From: Lysobacteraceae bacterium SCN 69-320
Lineage (GTDB): Bacteria; Pseudomonadota; Gammaproteobacteria; Xanthomonadales; Rhodanobacteraceae
Assembly: GCA_001725155.1 (NCBI GenBank)
Contig: MEFP01000002.1
Span: forward strand, 124,001-188,000
DNA: 64,000 bases
Direction: 5' to 3'
The number at the start of each line of letters is the position of its first letter. Positions within the stretch are counted from its first letter, which is position 1. The notes beneath the pieces are model-generated. The model did not search any database, was not told where the DNA came from, and worked only from the letters and a program-made list of their open reading frames with translations. Of this stretch, positions 54,489 to 62,990 are shown in pieces. Both the position numbers and the translations under genes were made by a program.

Positions 54489-54945
54489 TGGCGCTGGCCG
54501 ACCGGCCGGTCGCCGGCGCAGCTTTCCGCGCCACCGGCATGTGCGGAGCGGCACGCGGCGATGAGCCGCGTGGCCGCGGCCGTGCCGACGGCCGCGTCGA
54601 TGCAGCCGGTCCGCGTGATCGGCGCCGCGTCATCGTTACATTCACTGGCGTGCGTGGTTGCAGCCGCGCCATCGGCGGCATCGCCGGTTCGCGCAAACGT
54701 CACCGGGCTGCCGGTGGCTGCGACGGTCCGCGTGAGTGTTGCCGCTTCGTCGCTGATTCCGACGCCGTGCATGGCCACGGTCGCGCCTTTGGCGGCGCCG
54801 GTCATTCGCCGGGCCGCGACTGCGCCGCCGCCCGCTTTGCTTCGCGCTGTCGCCGGCTGGCCGCTGGCGGCTTCGTGAGCGTTGCGGCGAGTTCGGTTGC
54901 GAACTTCACCGTCCATGGGACCGATTGCACGACAGTGGCTCGTTC
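54489..54945. other. Gap with overlapping alanine-rich frames
   Basis: Between the M20 gene and the PAP2 gene both strands stay open: a 105-codon frame on the plus strand (54561-54878) and a 147-codon frame on the minus strand (54473-54916). Neither matches a family I know, and neither has a good ribosome binding site. The region contains a degenerate tandem repeat (listed separately). A real small alanine-rich protein on either strand cannot be excluded. Confidence 0.35.
54609..54842. repeat. Degenerate 117-bp tandem repeat (2 units)
   Basis: Units 54609-54725 and 54726-54842 align with the exact shared start GTCCGCGTGA and about two thirds of bases identical over the first 90. In the plus-strand frame the period is 39 codons (VRV-x-x-AASSL...C...AP-x-AA), and on the minus strand a matching D-x-A-A-x-x-T-R-T pattern recurs. 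A period divisible by three suggests it once was, or is, coding. Confidence 0.45.
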
Positions 54946-55629
54946 ATGACCGGATCCGGCCTTCCTTCCGCACCCGCCCGGCGCCGCTTCTTTTCGCGTA
55001 GCGTCATCATCAGCGTCGCTGCGCTGGCCTTGCTTGCGCTCGCGATCTCCTCGCTGTTCGCCGACGGCGGCGCGCATACGCTGGATCGCGAGATCATGCT
55101 CTGGCTGCGCAATCCGCAGGCGCTGAACGATCCGCTGGGGCCGGCCTGGTTCGAGGACGTCATGCGCGACATGACGGCGCTCGGCGGCATCGGCGTCGTC
55201 GCCGGCACCGGCCTGCTGTTCGCGGGCTATCTGTGGCTGCAGCGCCGTCGCGGCGACATCGCCGTGCTGGCAGCGAGCCTGATCGGTGCGGAGCTCATCA
55301 GCGCCGTCGCCAAGCTGCTCGTGGCCCGCCCGCGGCCGGATCTCGTCTCCCACGAGGCGCAGATCTACAGCGCGAGTTTTCCGAGCGGCCACACCCTCAT
55401 GGCGACGGTCGCCTGGGTGACGTACGCGATGCTGCTCGCGGCCGATCTCGACGATCGCCGCCAGCGCGACTATCTGCTGCTGGTCGCCTGGAGCGTCGCC
55501 GCCGCGGTCGGCTGCAGCCGCGTCTATCTCGGCGTGCACTGGCCCAGCGACGTGATCGCCGGCTGGGCCGTGGGTGCATTGTGGATGTTGTTGCTGCTGC
55601 AGCTGATTCCGCGACTGCGCGGACGCTGA
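54946..55629 (+). CDS. PAP2-family phosphatase (undecaprenyl-pyrophosphate phosphatase-like)
   Basis: A 227-residue membrane protein with six helices and the complete lipid phosphatase signature: K-L-L-V-A-R-P-R-P near residues 120-128, P-S-G-H near 144-147 and SRVYLGVHWPSDV near 191-203, facing the periplasm. PAP2 members recycle undecaprenyl pyrophosphate or dephosphorylate other lipids. The ATG at 54946 is chosen; an in-frame TTG at 54925 is an alternative. It converges on the response regulator. Confidence 0.88.
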   Translation: MTGSGLPSAPARRRFFSRSVIISVAALALLALAISSLFADGGAHTLDREIMLWLRNPQALNDPLGPAWFEDVMRDMTALGGIGVVAGTGLLFAGYLWLQRRRGDIAVLAASLIGAELISAVAKLLVARPRPDLVSHEAQIYSASFPSGHTLMATVAWVTYAMLLAADLDDRRQRDYLLLVAWSVAAAVGCSRVYLGVHWPSDVIAGWAVGALWMLLLLQLIPRLRGR

Positions 55630-55825
55630 GGCGCGGCGGGCCCGACGGCCGGCATCGGTGCCGGCGCAATGCTTCCGTGGACACCGAGCCCCTCCGGCGC
55701 GCCGCCATCACGGCGGCGCTTCAGCGCATCGCCGTCGCAGGTCGCCTGGCAGGCTGCGTATGCAGCAACGGCATGCGCTGTCGCCCGGCGCAGAGCGGCA
55801 CGACGCCGCTGCGGCTGCGATGAAC

Positions 55826-56473
55826 TCAGCGCTTCACGCCGGCGCGCCAGGCATAGACGGCGGCCTGGGTGCGGTCCTGCAGTTCGAGCTTGGCCAGTAC
55901 GTTGCTGACGTGCGTCTTGACGGTCTTCTCGCCGATGCCCATGCGCGTGGCGATGATCTGGTTGGACAGGCCGTCAGCCATGAGCTCCAGCACTTCGCGC
56001 TCGCGCTGGCTCAGGCGGTCCAGTGCGCTCGGCGTCGGGTCCGAGTTCGGTGCGCGCACGGCCTGGACCAGCCGCGTCGCGATGCGCGGATGCAGGATGG
56101 CTTCGCCACGCGCGGTGCGGCGCACGGCATCGGCCAGCGCATCCGCATCGGTGTCCTTGAGCAGGTAGGACAGCGCGCCGGCCTGTACCGCATGGACGAT
56201 CTGCACATCGTCCTCGTAACTGGTCAGGATCAGCACCTGGGTGCCCGGGCAGGCGCTGCGGATCAGGCGCGTGGCCTCGACCCCGCCGCCGGGCATCACC
56301 AGGTCGATCAGTGCGACGTCCGGGGTCTGTTCACGGCATACGGCAGCGGCCGTTTCGGCGCTGTCCGCCTCGCCGACGATGCTCAGATCGTCGCAGGTGT
56401 CGAGGAACGCGCGGACGCCCTGGCGCACCAGCACGTGATCGTCGGCGATGATGACGCGAATCGGTTGACTCAT
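55826..56473 (-). CDS. NarL/FixJ-type response regulator
   Basis: A 215-residue two-component regulator. Receiver domain: acidic pocket DD at 11-12, phospho-acceptor Asp57 in LIDLVMP, Thr in I-L-T-S-Y and Lys in Y-L-L-K-D. The C-terminal LuxR-type helix-turn-helix runs from L-S-Q-R-E-R-E-V-L-E-L-M-A-D-G-L-S-N through K-T-V-K-T-H-V-S-N-V-L. Its start shares one base with the stop of the kinase gene (TAATG), so they form one operon. Targets are not visible. Confidence 0.95.
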   Translation of the reverse strand: MSQPIRVIIADDHVLVRQGVRAFLDTCDDLSIVGEADSAETAAAVCREQTPDVALIDLVMPGGGVEATRLIRSACPGTQVLILTSYEDDVQIVHAVQAGALSYLLKDTDADALADAVRRTARGEAILHPRIATRLVQAVRAPNSDPTPSALDRLSQREREVLELMADGLSNQIIATRMGIGEKTVKTHVSNVLAKLELQDRTQAAVYAWRAGVKR

Positions 56474-57915
56474 TACAGTCGTGCTCCGTAGTTGCAGCGG
56501 ACCCGCACCTCGGTGCCGGCACCAGGCGTGCTGATCAGTTCGAAGTGGCCGCCCGGCAGTGCCTCGGCGCGGGCGCGCATGTTGGCCAGGCCCATACCAC
56601 TGCTGCTGTCGGCTCCGCCAACCCCATTATCCGCGATGGTCAGCGCAATCTGCTCGTCCTTGCGATGGAGGCGGATTGCGACCTGAGTCGCGCCGCTGTG
56701 GCGCAATACGTTGGCCAGGGCCTCCTCGGCAATGCGCAGCAGCGCTTCGCCGTGCATGGCATGATCGGTGATCGAATCGTCGAGATCGAATTCGCGCTGC
56801 AGGCCGCTGAGGCGGGCCCAGCGCTCGGCCAGATCGCGCAGGCGCGGCGCGAGGAATCCGCGCGGCGGGCCTTCGCTGCGCAGTTCGTGCAGCACGTTGA
56901 CGAGCTGACGCTGGATGCCGCCGATGAGTTCGAACGAATCGTCCAGACGGGTCTTGGCGGCTTCGTCGTCCTGACCGATCAGGCGCCGGGCCGCGCGGAT
57001 CTGCAGGTTCAGCGCGAACGCCTTCTGTTTGACCGTGTCGTGCAGGTCGCGCGCGATGCGCTGGCGCTCCTGCAGGCTGGCGAGCTCGGCGCGCGATTGC
57101 ATCAGGCTCATCAGTTCGCAGGCCATCCGATTGAGGTCGCGCGACAGACGGCCGAGCTCGTCGCCGGACTCGTCGGGAATCAGGGTCGAGAAATCGCCTT
57201 CGCTCCAGGACTCCGCTGCGTCGGCGATGGTGTTCAGGCGGCGCGTGACCCAGCGCACCATGAAGAACGCGGTGGCCAGACTGAACACGACGAGGTAAAC
57301 CAGCAGTATCGGCCACTCGAAGCTCTTCTCGCCGGTCAGCTGCCGCCACGGCAGCGGCAGCCGCAGCTCGGTCAGCAGGAAGCCGCGCAGCTGGCCGTTG
57401 CCGTCGCGGATTGCGGCGAGCACACGGCGCACGCGTTCGGGCGATTCGGCACCGGGCAGATCCACCGAGCCGATGTCCTGCGCCTTGCCCCAGCTCGCGT
57501 CCCCGGCCGGCGGCGGCGTCGCGAGCCAGCCGCTTTCCGGCGCCGTGGCCAGCACCTTGCCGGCCGTGTCGTAGACACCGACCGCGATCGGCACCTTGGA
57601 TAGCTCCAGCATCACGTAGGAGCTCGGCGCCAGCCCGTCCTGCGGCCGCTCCAGGCGCAGCACCAGCGCTTCGGCGCGCGTGGCCAGCTCCATATGGCCC
57701 GGCGGCTCGTCGCTGTTCCAGTGCTGGCCGATCTCGTCGGCGGCTTCGCGCGTCATGGCCGCCATGCGGCCGGAATCCACGGCTTCGAACAGCTCGTGGA
57801 ACTCCAGGCTGACGATGGTCCACTGGATCAGGGCGAGTGCCGGTACCGCCAGCAGCAGATAGAACAGGGCCAGCTTGAACGTGAGGCCCTGCAACAGGTG
57901 GCGACGTTGCGACAT
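56473..57915 (-). CDS. Membrane sensor histidine kinase (HisKA_3 type)
   Basis: A 480-residue kinase partner of the adjacent regulator. Two membrane helices (about 12-34 and 201-221) bracket a periplasmic sensor of roughly 165 residues with no cysteines. A HAMP domain follows (about 222-275), then a HisKA_3 dimerisation domain with His292 in IARDLHDTVKQKAF and an HATPase (N box A-L-A-N-V-L-R-H-S, G1 A-D-N-G-V-G-G, G-M-G-L-A-N-M). This is the NarX/DegS/LiaS type. The signal is unknown; linked genes do not reveal it. The ATG at 57915 is chosen because the first helix follows directly. Confidence 0.92.
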   Translation of the reverse strand: MSQRRHLLQGLTFKLALFYLLLAVPALALIQWTIVSLEFHELFEAVDSGRMAAMTREAADEIGQHWNSDEPPGHMELATRAEALVLRLERPQDGLAPSSYVMLELSKVPIAVGVYDTAGKVLATAPESGWLATPPPAGDASWGKAQDIGSVDLPGAESPERVRRVLAAIRDGNGQLRGFLLTELRLPLPWRQLTGEKSFEWPILLVYLVVFSLATAFFMVRWVTRRLNTIADAAESWSEGDFSTLIPDESGDELGRLSRDLNRMACELMSLMQSRAELASLQERQRIARDLHDTVKQKAFALNLQIRAARRLIGQDDEAAKTRLDDSFELIGGIQRQLVNVLHELRSEGPPRGFLAPRLRDLAERWARLSGLQREFDLDDSITDHAMHGEALLRIAEEALANVLRHSGATQVAIRLHRKDEQIALTIADNGVGGADSSSGMGLANMRARAEALPGGHFELISTPGAGTEVRVRCNYGARL

Positions 57916-58229
57916 AGGAACTGCGACGGCAAAGGCGGGCCAGTGTGACCGTTGTGCCGCAGCGTTTCCAGTCTGCGGCATGCGGTCGCGGAGCCGCACG
58001 CGAACGCGGCGCGGCGCCATGGCCGATGCGGCAGGGACATCGGGGGTCAACGTCGATGGTTGCTGCGTCAGACGTGACGGCGAGGACGACCGCCCCTGCG
58101 GCGGCCAGCGTTCGAGGCTGTGCTGCGGGCCGTTCGGGCGCCGACGGAATACGCCCGTCGCGGCACCGCGGCCGCGACGGGCGACACCCGGCTCGCCGCG
58201 CCGGTCGCGCGGGCCCGGTGCGATCTCGT
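57916..58229. other. Gap upstream of the two-component pair
   Basis: These 314 bases between the kinase and the leftward beta-helix gene carry no frame I can support. They should contain the promoter of the kinase-regulator operon (minus strand). I see no strong hairpin or recognisable binding site. Confidence 0.4.
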
Positions 58230-59045
58230 CTAGTTGATGACGTCGGGGTCGCTCGTCGGCAGCACGTTGGCTTCTTCGGGCCAGTTGTCGACGAGGGTCA
58301 CGCGTTCGCCCTGCAGCGAACCGTTGCCGAGGTTGACGACGGCATGGGCACTGGACGTGTCGTCGGGTTCGGCCAGCGCGCTGTTGCCTTCGATGGTCAC
58401 GTCGCGCAGGTCGGTGTCGCCGAGATTCAGCAGGGCCGAGGCGGTCAGCACCGAGCTGCGCCGGCCGGTCACGGTGTTGCCGGCCAGGCGCGAGCGGGCG
58501 AGTTCGAGGCGGCCGAAATTCAGCACGATGCCGGCGTCGCGCTTGGCGGCGAGCACGGCGTTATGGCTGATCTCGCTGTCCCAGCCGCGCAGGGTGCCGT
58601 AGTTGACGACGATCGCGTTGGCGTCGTCGGCGAAGCTGTCGGTGATGCGCACCGTGTCCAGGTGCAGCACGCCGCGATTGATGATGGCGCCGCGCGAGGC
58701 TTCGGCGATGGCGAGGTTTTCCAGTGCCAGCTTGCCGCTGCGGGCGACGCCGACGAGGGCGAATTCCGCATCGGAATAGCGGCGGATCTCGGCACCGTTG
58801 CCGACGATGGTGATGGCGCTGCGGATCAGCGGCAGCCCCAGCGACTGCCGGCTGTCGCCGGGATTGCGCACGATGTAGAGCCCGGCGGGCGCCAGCTCGA
58901 TGCGGTCGGGCTCGCGCGTATTCTCGGCAGCGCGTATCGCGGCGATCAGGCCGTCGGTGTCGTGGTCGCGGATCACGAAAGTCGCTGCCGGAGCGGACGC
59001 GGAGACGGCGGCGAGCACGGCGAGGCAGAGCAGTCGTACGGTCAT
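58230..59045 (-). CDS. Exported right-handed beta-helix protein
   Basis: A 271-residue protein with a signal peptide (about 1-20, cut after P-A-A). The body shows periodic inverted-bulge turns typical of parallel beta-helices (repeated I-x-I-x-G-N-x-A, L-x-L-E-N-L-A-I, G-A-I-I-N-R-G-V-L-H-L, V-V-N-Y-G-T-L-R-G). The N-terminus F-V-I-R-D-H-D-T-D-G-L-I-A-A-I-R-A-A-E-N resembles the CSLREA-type start common in secreted beta-helix proteins of Lysobacterales. No catalytic residues of pectate lyases are visible; a surface-binding or structural role is more likely. Confidence 0.75.
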   Translation of the reverse strand: MTVRLLCLAVLAAVSASAPAATFVIRDHDTDGLIAAIRAAENTREPDRIELAPAGLYIVRNPGDSRQSLGLPLIRSAITIVGNGAEIRRYSDAEFALVGVARSGKLALENLAIAEASRGAIINRGVLHLDTVRITDSFADDANAIVVNYGTLRGWDSEISHNAVLAAKRDAGIVLNFGRLELARSRLAGNTVTGRRSSVLTASALLNLGDTDLRDVTIEGNSALAEPDDTSSAHAVVNLGNGSLQGERVTLVDNWPEEANVLPTSDPDVIN

Positions 59046-59313
59046 GGAATTCCCCGGGGAGTGGCTGCAACGCGACCAACGCTGCTGCAGTGCGATAGAG
59101 CTAACGATCTAATCGGAGCGGCGACCGCGACGCGGATCGCGGCCGCCGCGGCCAGCCGACGGGCGGCAGGAAAACGCCGCCGCTGTGGTGGTATCCGGCT
59201 GAGCCGGGCCTCCGCCCGCCGCCGGCCGGGCGCTGCAGGCCGCCGCGTCGCGCACGCTTTGCGCGGCCGGGGCGACGCGGCACAATGCGCGTCCGCTAAC
59301 AGATCGAGTTCCC

Positions 59314-59793
59314 ATGTCGCGTCGCATCGTTGCTCGCCGCTCTCCCATCCACGGCAACGGCGTGTTCGCCGCCGCCGACATTCCCGCCGGCACCACGCTG
59401 ATCGAGTACCGCGGCAAGCTGCTGACCCATGCCCAGGCCGACAAGCGATATCCGGGCACCGCCGACAGCGGTCATACCTTCCTGTTCACGCTGAACGACC
59501 GCTACGTCATCGACGCGAACGAAGACGGCAACATTGCGCGCTGGATCAATCACAGCTGCGAGCCGAACTGCCAGTCCAGCCTCGAGGAAGACCCCGACGG
59601 CGACCCGCGCAAGGATCGCGTGATGATAGAAACCGTGCGCGACGTCCGCGCCGGCGAAGAGCTCTGCTACGACTACGGCATCACGCTGGAAGAACGCCAC
59701 ACGCCGCGGCTCAAGGCGATCTGGGCCTGCCGCTGCGGCTCGCCGCGCTGCACCGGCACCATGCTCAAGCCCAAGCGCAAGCCGGCCGGCTGA
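59314..59793 (+). CDS. SET-domain protein lysine methyltransferase
   Basis: A 159-residue stand-alone SET protein. It has the N-terminal G-N-G-V-F-A-A-A-D-I-P-A-G strand pair, the SAM/pseudoknot motif N79-H80-SCEPNC, the catalytic Tyr in CYDYG (Y119-D-Y121) and a post-SET zinc site with Cys139, Cys141 and Cys146 together with Cys in the pseudoknot. Architecture is that of small bacterial SET proteins that methylate DNA-binding or ribosomal proteins. The target is unknown. The ATG at 59314 is preceded by a weak site; a CACAAT -10-like box lies at 59281-59286. The gene stands alone. Confidence 0.9.
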   Translation: MSRRIVARRSPIHGNGVFAAADIPAGTTLIEYRGKLLTHAQADKRYPGTADSGHTFLFTLNDRYVIDANEDGNIARWINHSCEPNCQSSLEEDPDGDPRKDRVMIETVRDVRAGEELCYDYGITLEERHTPRLKAIWACRCGSPRCTGTMLKPKRKPAG

Positions 59794-59836
59794 AACGCCC
59801 GGCACGATGGGGCGTCGCACTGAACTGCGCTTGAGC

Positions 59837-59864
59837 TTGGTGGCGGGCGAATAGTCGGTACTAT
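59837..59864 (+). promoter_or_regulatory. Possible promoter upstream of the 424-residue unknown
   Basis: TTGGTG at 59837-59842 and TACTAT at 59859-59864 are 16 bases apart. If used, the mRNA would have an untranslated leader of about 200 bases before the ATG at 60073; an alternative upstream ATG at 59863 overlaps the -10 and is unlikely. Confidence 0.4.
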
Positions 59865-60072
59865 GGCCCGGGTCGCGCGACGGCCTGCGGGCCGCCGGAC
59901 ACGGTCTGCCGCGGCGGTCCGGCAGCGGATCGCGCGGAAGCCGGCCGTGCAGGCGGCGAATCCCGGAGAACGTGCGCGGGAGCTGCCTGCGCCGTTCGAC
60001 GCAAACGTGGACAAGAGCCTGTTTTCCACAGGCAGCTGGCGACAACTCGGCAACCGTCGATCGGAGCGGGCG

Positions 60073-61347
60073 ATGCGTATCGACAAGAATCTCGTGGTGA
60101 TCGGCCTCAGCGATGACGACACGGCGCATCTGCGCCTGCTGTTGCGCAAAGCCGGCGATCAGCTGCGGCAGCGCTGGCGCTGGGGCAGCGAGGAAGGGGC
60201 CGACCTCGTCGTCGTCGACACGAATGCGTTCGCCGGGCAGATGGCGCGCACGCGCGCGACGGCCGCCGGCATGCGCGTGGCCGTCATCACCGACGACCCG
60301 GCGGCGTCGGATCAGGAACTGCGCCTGCATCGGCCGCTGAAGCTGCCCAACGTCGTCGAGGTGTTCAACACGGCCGGCGGCGGCCTCGTGCTCGCGCCGC
60401 AGATCGAGTCGGGCAGCGACGATCTCTATCTCGAATTCGTACGCACGCCGTCGAGCAAGCTCGATCCGCCCGATACGTTGATGCGCCTGTTCGAGGAAGA
60501 CGCCGACGCGGCGGCGCTGGGCTTCGGCACCGACGCGCCGCCGCCGCATCCCGACAGTCTGTTCCGCCGTGACGAGCAGGCGCATCGGCCGCGTTACTCG
60601 GTGCCGCTGACCCTCGACGAGGACACGCGCATTGAACGCACGAGCGGATCGACCCCGCGCAGCGAGGCGCGCGCGTTCGAAGTCGGCGAAGCATTGGCGC
60701 GCCAGGGCGCGGCGCCGGGTCCCAACACCTTGCCGCCGGTCAAGCGCGGCAGCCTCGTCGTCGACGGCAGCCGTCATGCGCTGGTCGATTACCTGCACGG
60801 CAATCTGCTCGCCGGTCCGGCGCAGATCCAGCTCGATGGTGCGGCCTCGTTGACCCTGGATCCCAAACACCGCGTCTTCCATAGTGACGGCGGTCTGGCC
60901 CAGCTCGAAGCCTATGTGCGCGAGCCGCTGGCGCTCAGCGACTGGCGCCGGCTGACCACGGCCGAGTTCAATCCGATACGCGAGAGCCAGCCGGCCCAGC
61001 CGTATCAGAACCTGATCTGGCTGCAGGCCCTGGTCGGTTCGGGCGGACGGCTGTCGGCGCAACTCGACCCCGGCGGCAGCTACCGGCTCAAGCACTGGAT
61101 CGAACTCGATCGCGACCTGCGCCAGCACCAGCGCATCGCGCGCGCGATGATGCAGCCGGCGCGCCTGAACGAGATCGCCGCGGCGGCCGGCGTGCCGCTG
61201 GCCGCGGTGTTCGACGTGGTCAACGCCTATCACGCGATCGGCCTGATCGAGTGGGAGCCGCGCGCTTCGCTGCGTGCGCCGGTCAAGGCCGAACGTGAAA
61301 GCGGCGGGCTGCTGTCGCGCCTGAAGCGGCCGTTCGGCAGGTCCTGA
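60073..61347 (+). CDS. Unrecognised 424-residue protein with receiver-like N-terminus
   Basis: The start is the ATG at 60073, with GGAG six bases upstream. Residues 1-110 look like a Rossmann-type receiver fold without the full acidic pocket: V-V-I-G-L-S-D-D-D-T at 8-17, then A-D-L-V-V-V-D-T at the site where a phospho-Asp would be (43-50), and R-V-A-V-I-T-D-D-P. A disordered, proline-rich middle (about 145-230) follows, then a compact C-terminal part that includes a probable winged-helix near L-N-E-I-A-A-A-A-G-V-P-L (about 360-390). No membrane segments. It may be a degenerate response regulator or a GTPase-effector-like adapter. I do not know the family. Confidence 0.7.
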   Translation: MRIDKNLVVIGLSDDDTAHLRLLLRKAGDQLRQRWRWGSEEGADLVVVDTNAFAGQMARTRATAAGMRVAVITDDPAASDQELRLHRPLKLPNVVEVFNTAGGGLVLAPQIESGSDDLYLEFVRTPSSKLDPPDTLMRLFEEDADAAALGFGTDAPPPHPDSLFRRDEQAHRPRYSVPLTLDEDTRIERTSGSTPRSEARAFEVGEALARQGAAPGPNTLPPVKRGSLVVDGSRHALVDYLHGNLLAGPAQIQLDGAASLTLDPKHRVFHSDGGLAQLEAYVREPLALSDWRRLTTAEFNPIRESQPAQPYQNLIWLQALVGSGGRLSAQLDPGGSYRLKHWIELDRDLRQHQRIARAMMQPARLNEIAAAAGVPLAAVFDVVNAYHAIGLIEWEPRASLRAPVKAERESGGLLSRLKRPFGRS

Positions 61348-61367
61348 GCGCGGCGCGCCGGCGCGTA

Positions 61368-61396
61368 ACCCCTGGCGCCGTGTCCGCGCCAGGGGT
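61368..61396 (+). terminator. Hairpin after the 424-residue gene
   Basis: An 11-bp perfect stem (61368-61378 with 61386-61396) with a 7-base loop, 20 bases after the stop and 22 before the next start. Followed by ATTCGG, so termination may be partial. Confidence 0.6.
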
Positions 61397-61418
61397 ATTC
61401 GGCCAGGGGCGCAGGGGA

Positions 61419-62427
61419 ATGGACACAGAAGGCGGGTGGCGCGTGCAGTGCGCGCTGATCGGCGTGACCTTGTTCGTGTTCGGTATCGGCGTCTGGGCGA
61501 CCGCTCCGGAACCGGCCAACCCGGTCGACGACGCGCCGGAGCCGCGGGTTGCGCCCCTCTCGTTCGAGGCCGGCCTGGACGCGCAGAAACAGCGCATCGA
61601 GTCGGCGCGAACCGTTGCCGGACACAGCCGCTGGGACGGCACCTATCGTGACGGCAACGGCTACGACTCGCGCGAGCTGCTGTTTGCGCACGGACAGGGC
61701 TTCGTCTATCACGCCGGCACCTGCGTCGGCAGCTATGCGAGCTTCGGCGACATCAGCGACGGCGCCGACGGACTGCGTCTGACCCGTCGACAGCAGAGCG
61801 CGGCGCTGGCGGGCTTGGCAGAGCCGAAGGCCTTGCTGCCCGTCCCCTGGGGGAGGCGCCGCTATCTCGTGCCCGAGAACCGGCTCGGCGACTTCGCGCT
61901 CGCCATCCATGCCGGGGTGGAGCCGCGCTGCGGCCACTGGGGCCGTTTCCTGCTGCGCGGCGGCGACGAGCGCAGAGTCGTCAGCGGCCTGCCCGAACTG
62001 CCGGCCGCATGGCAGGGTCTGCTGCGACGCAAGGCGCTGGTGCTGCACGTGAGCGCTCGCGGTCGACGAAGAAGCCGACGTCGACGGTTCACGGCGCCTG
62101 CGCTACACCCTGACGCTCGACGGCGGCGCGGACCGCGGCTTGCTGGTCGGCGCCAGCCTGCGGCCGCTGCAACTGCGCACCGCGTTCTCGGGCAGCGCGT
62201 CGGTCGTCGAGGTGCACGCGCACGAGGCGATCGCGCGGTACGAGCATTGGATATCGCGCACGGAGTACGACAACGAATCCGGTCTGCTGCCGCCGTCGGG
62301 CGGCAGCCATCCGATCGACGCCGAAGTCGTCGGCCCGGCGCCCGGCGTCGCGTTCACGACCGGCGCCGTGCCGGCCGACATCGGCGCGCCGCATTGCCGC
62401 GCAGTGTCGCAGGCCGGCGGCGGCTAG
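61419..62427 (+). pseudogene. Frameshifted gene of unknown function (membrane-anchored)
   Basis: From ATG 61419 the frame codes for an N-terminal membrane anchor (about residues 8-26) and an extracytoplasmic region with two cysteines. Good coding sense is lost after L-V-L-H-V-S-A at about 62055. In the +1 frame, sense resumes at once (LAVDEEADVDG...LTLDGGADRGLLVGASL) and runs to a TAG at 62425-62427; the original frame goes on into arginine-rich nonsense. A one-base insertion or a two-base deletion in about 62052-62062 explains it. The intact product would be about 335 residues. It may be a true pseudogene or a sequencing error. I do not recognise the family. Confidence 0.6.
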
Positions 62428-62436
62428 GCGAGGCGT

Positions 62437-62892
62437 TCAGTCGGCCTGCGGCCGCACTTCGACGGTGCTCTTCACCGAGTTCGCGATGAAGCAGTTTGCG
62501 TGCGCGCGCTCGTGCAGGGTGGCGATTTCCTCGGCGCTCGGAATCTTGTCGCCGGAAAACCGCGTGCGCGGATTCAAGGTCACGTGGGTCACGGCGAATT
62601 TGCCGTCGGCATTCTTGTCCAGTGTCGCGACCGCGTCGTCCGTGTAGTGGTCCAAGGTGTAGCTGCGGTTCGCGCAGAGCGCGAGAAACGTCAGCATATG
62701 GCAGGACGACACCGCCGCCAGCAGCAGTTCTTCGGGATCGGTCGCATCGGCGGCGCCGCCGTAACCCGGCGCCGCGGAGTTGAGCAGCTGCTGGCCGCGC
62801 TCGAAGCGCAGCTGATGCTCGCGCTTGTAGTCGCCGCGTTCGAACGGGCCGCCGTCGCGCTGCCAGTTCAGGGAAGTGTGGTGTTCGGACAT
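62437..62892 (-). CDS. OsmC/Ohr-family peroxiredoxin
   Basis: A 151-residue protein of the OsmC fold that reduces organic or other hydroperoxides. The two redox cysteines are Cys64 in AAVSSCHM and Cys134 in H-A-N-C-F-I-A-N-S. The spacing and the G-D-K-I-P-S-A-E-E-I pattern fit the YhfA/OsmC-like group rather than Ohr proper. The ATG at 62892 is chosen because the family starts there. It is divergent from the pseudouridine synthase gene. Confidence 0.9.
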   Translation of the reverse strand: MSEHHTSLNWQRDGGPFERGDYKREHQLRFERGQQLLNSAAPGYGGAADATDPEELLLAAVSSCHMLTFLALCANRSYTLDHYTDDAVATLDKNADGKFAVTHVTLNPRTRFSGDKIPSAEEIATLHERAHANCFIANSVKSTVEVRPQAD

Positions 62893-62990
62893 GGGATCCG
62901 GTCCTGTCGTGCGGCTGGTCGCCGCGGAACGTGGATCATCGCCGCGCAGCCGGCTTTGACGAAAGTACCGGCTTGCGGCAGCGTGCGCGC

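Noticed and set aside
60021-60031. TTTTCCACA as a DnaA box
   Set aside because: One near-match only, no cluster, no AT-rich element and no dnaA nearby; chance is the better explanation.
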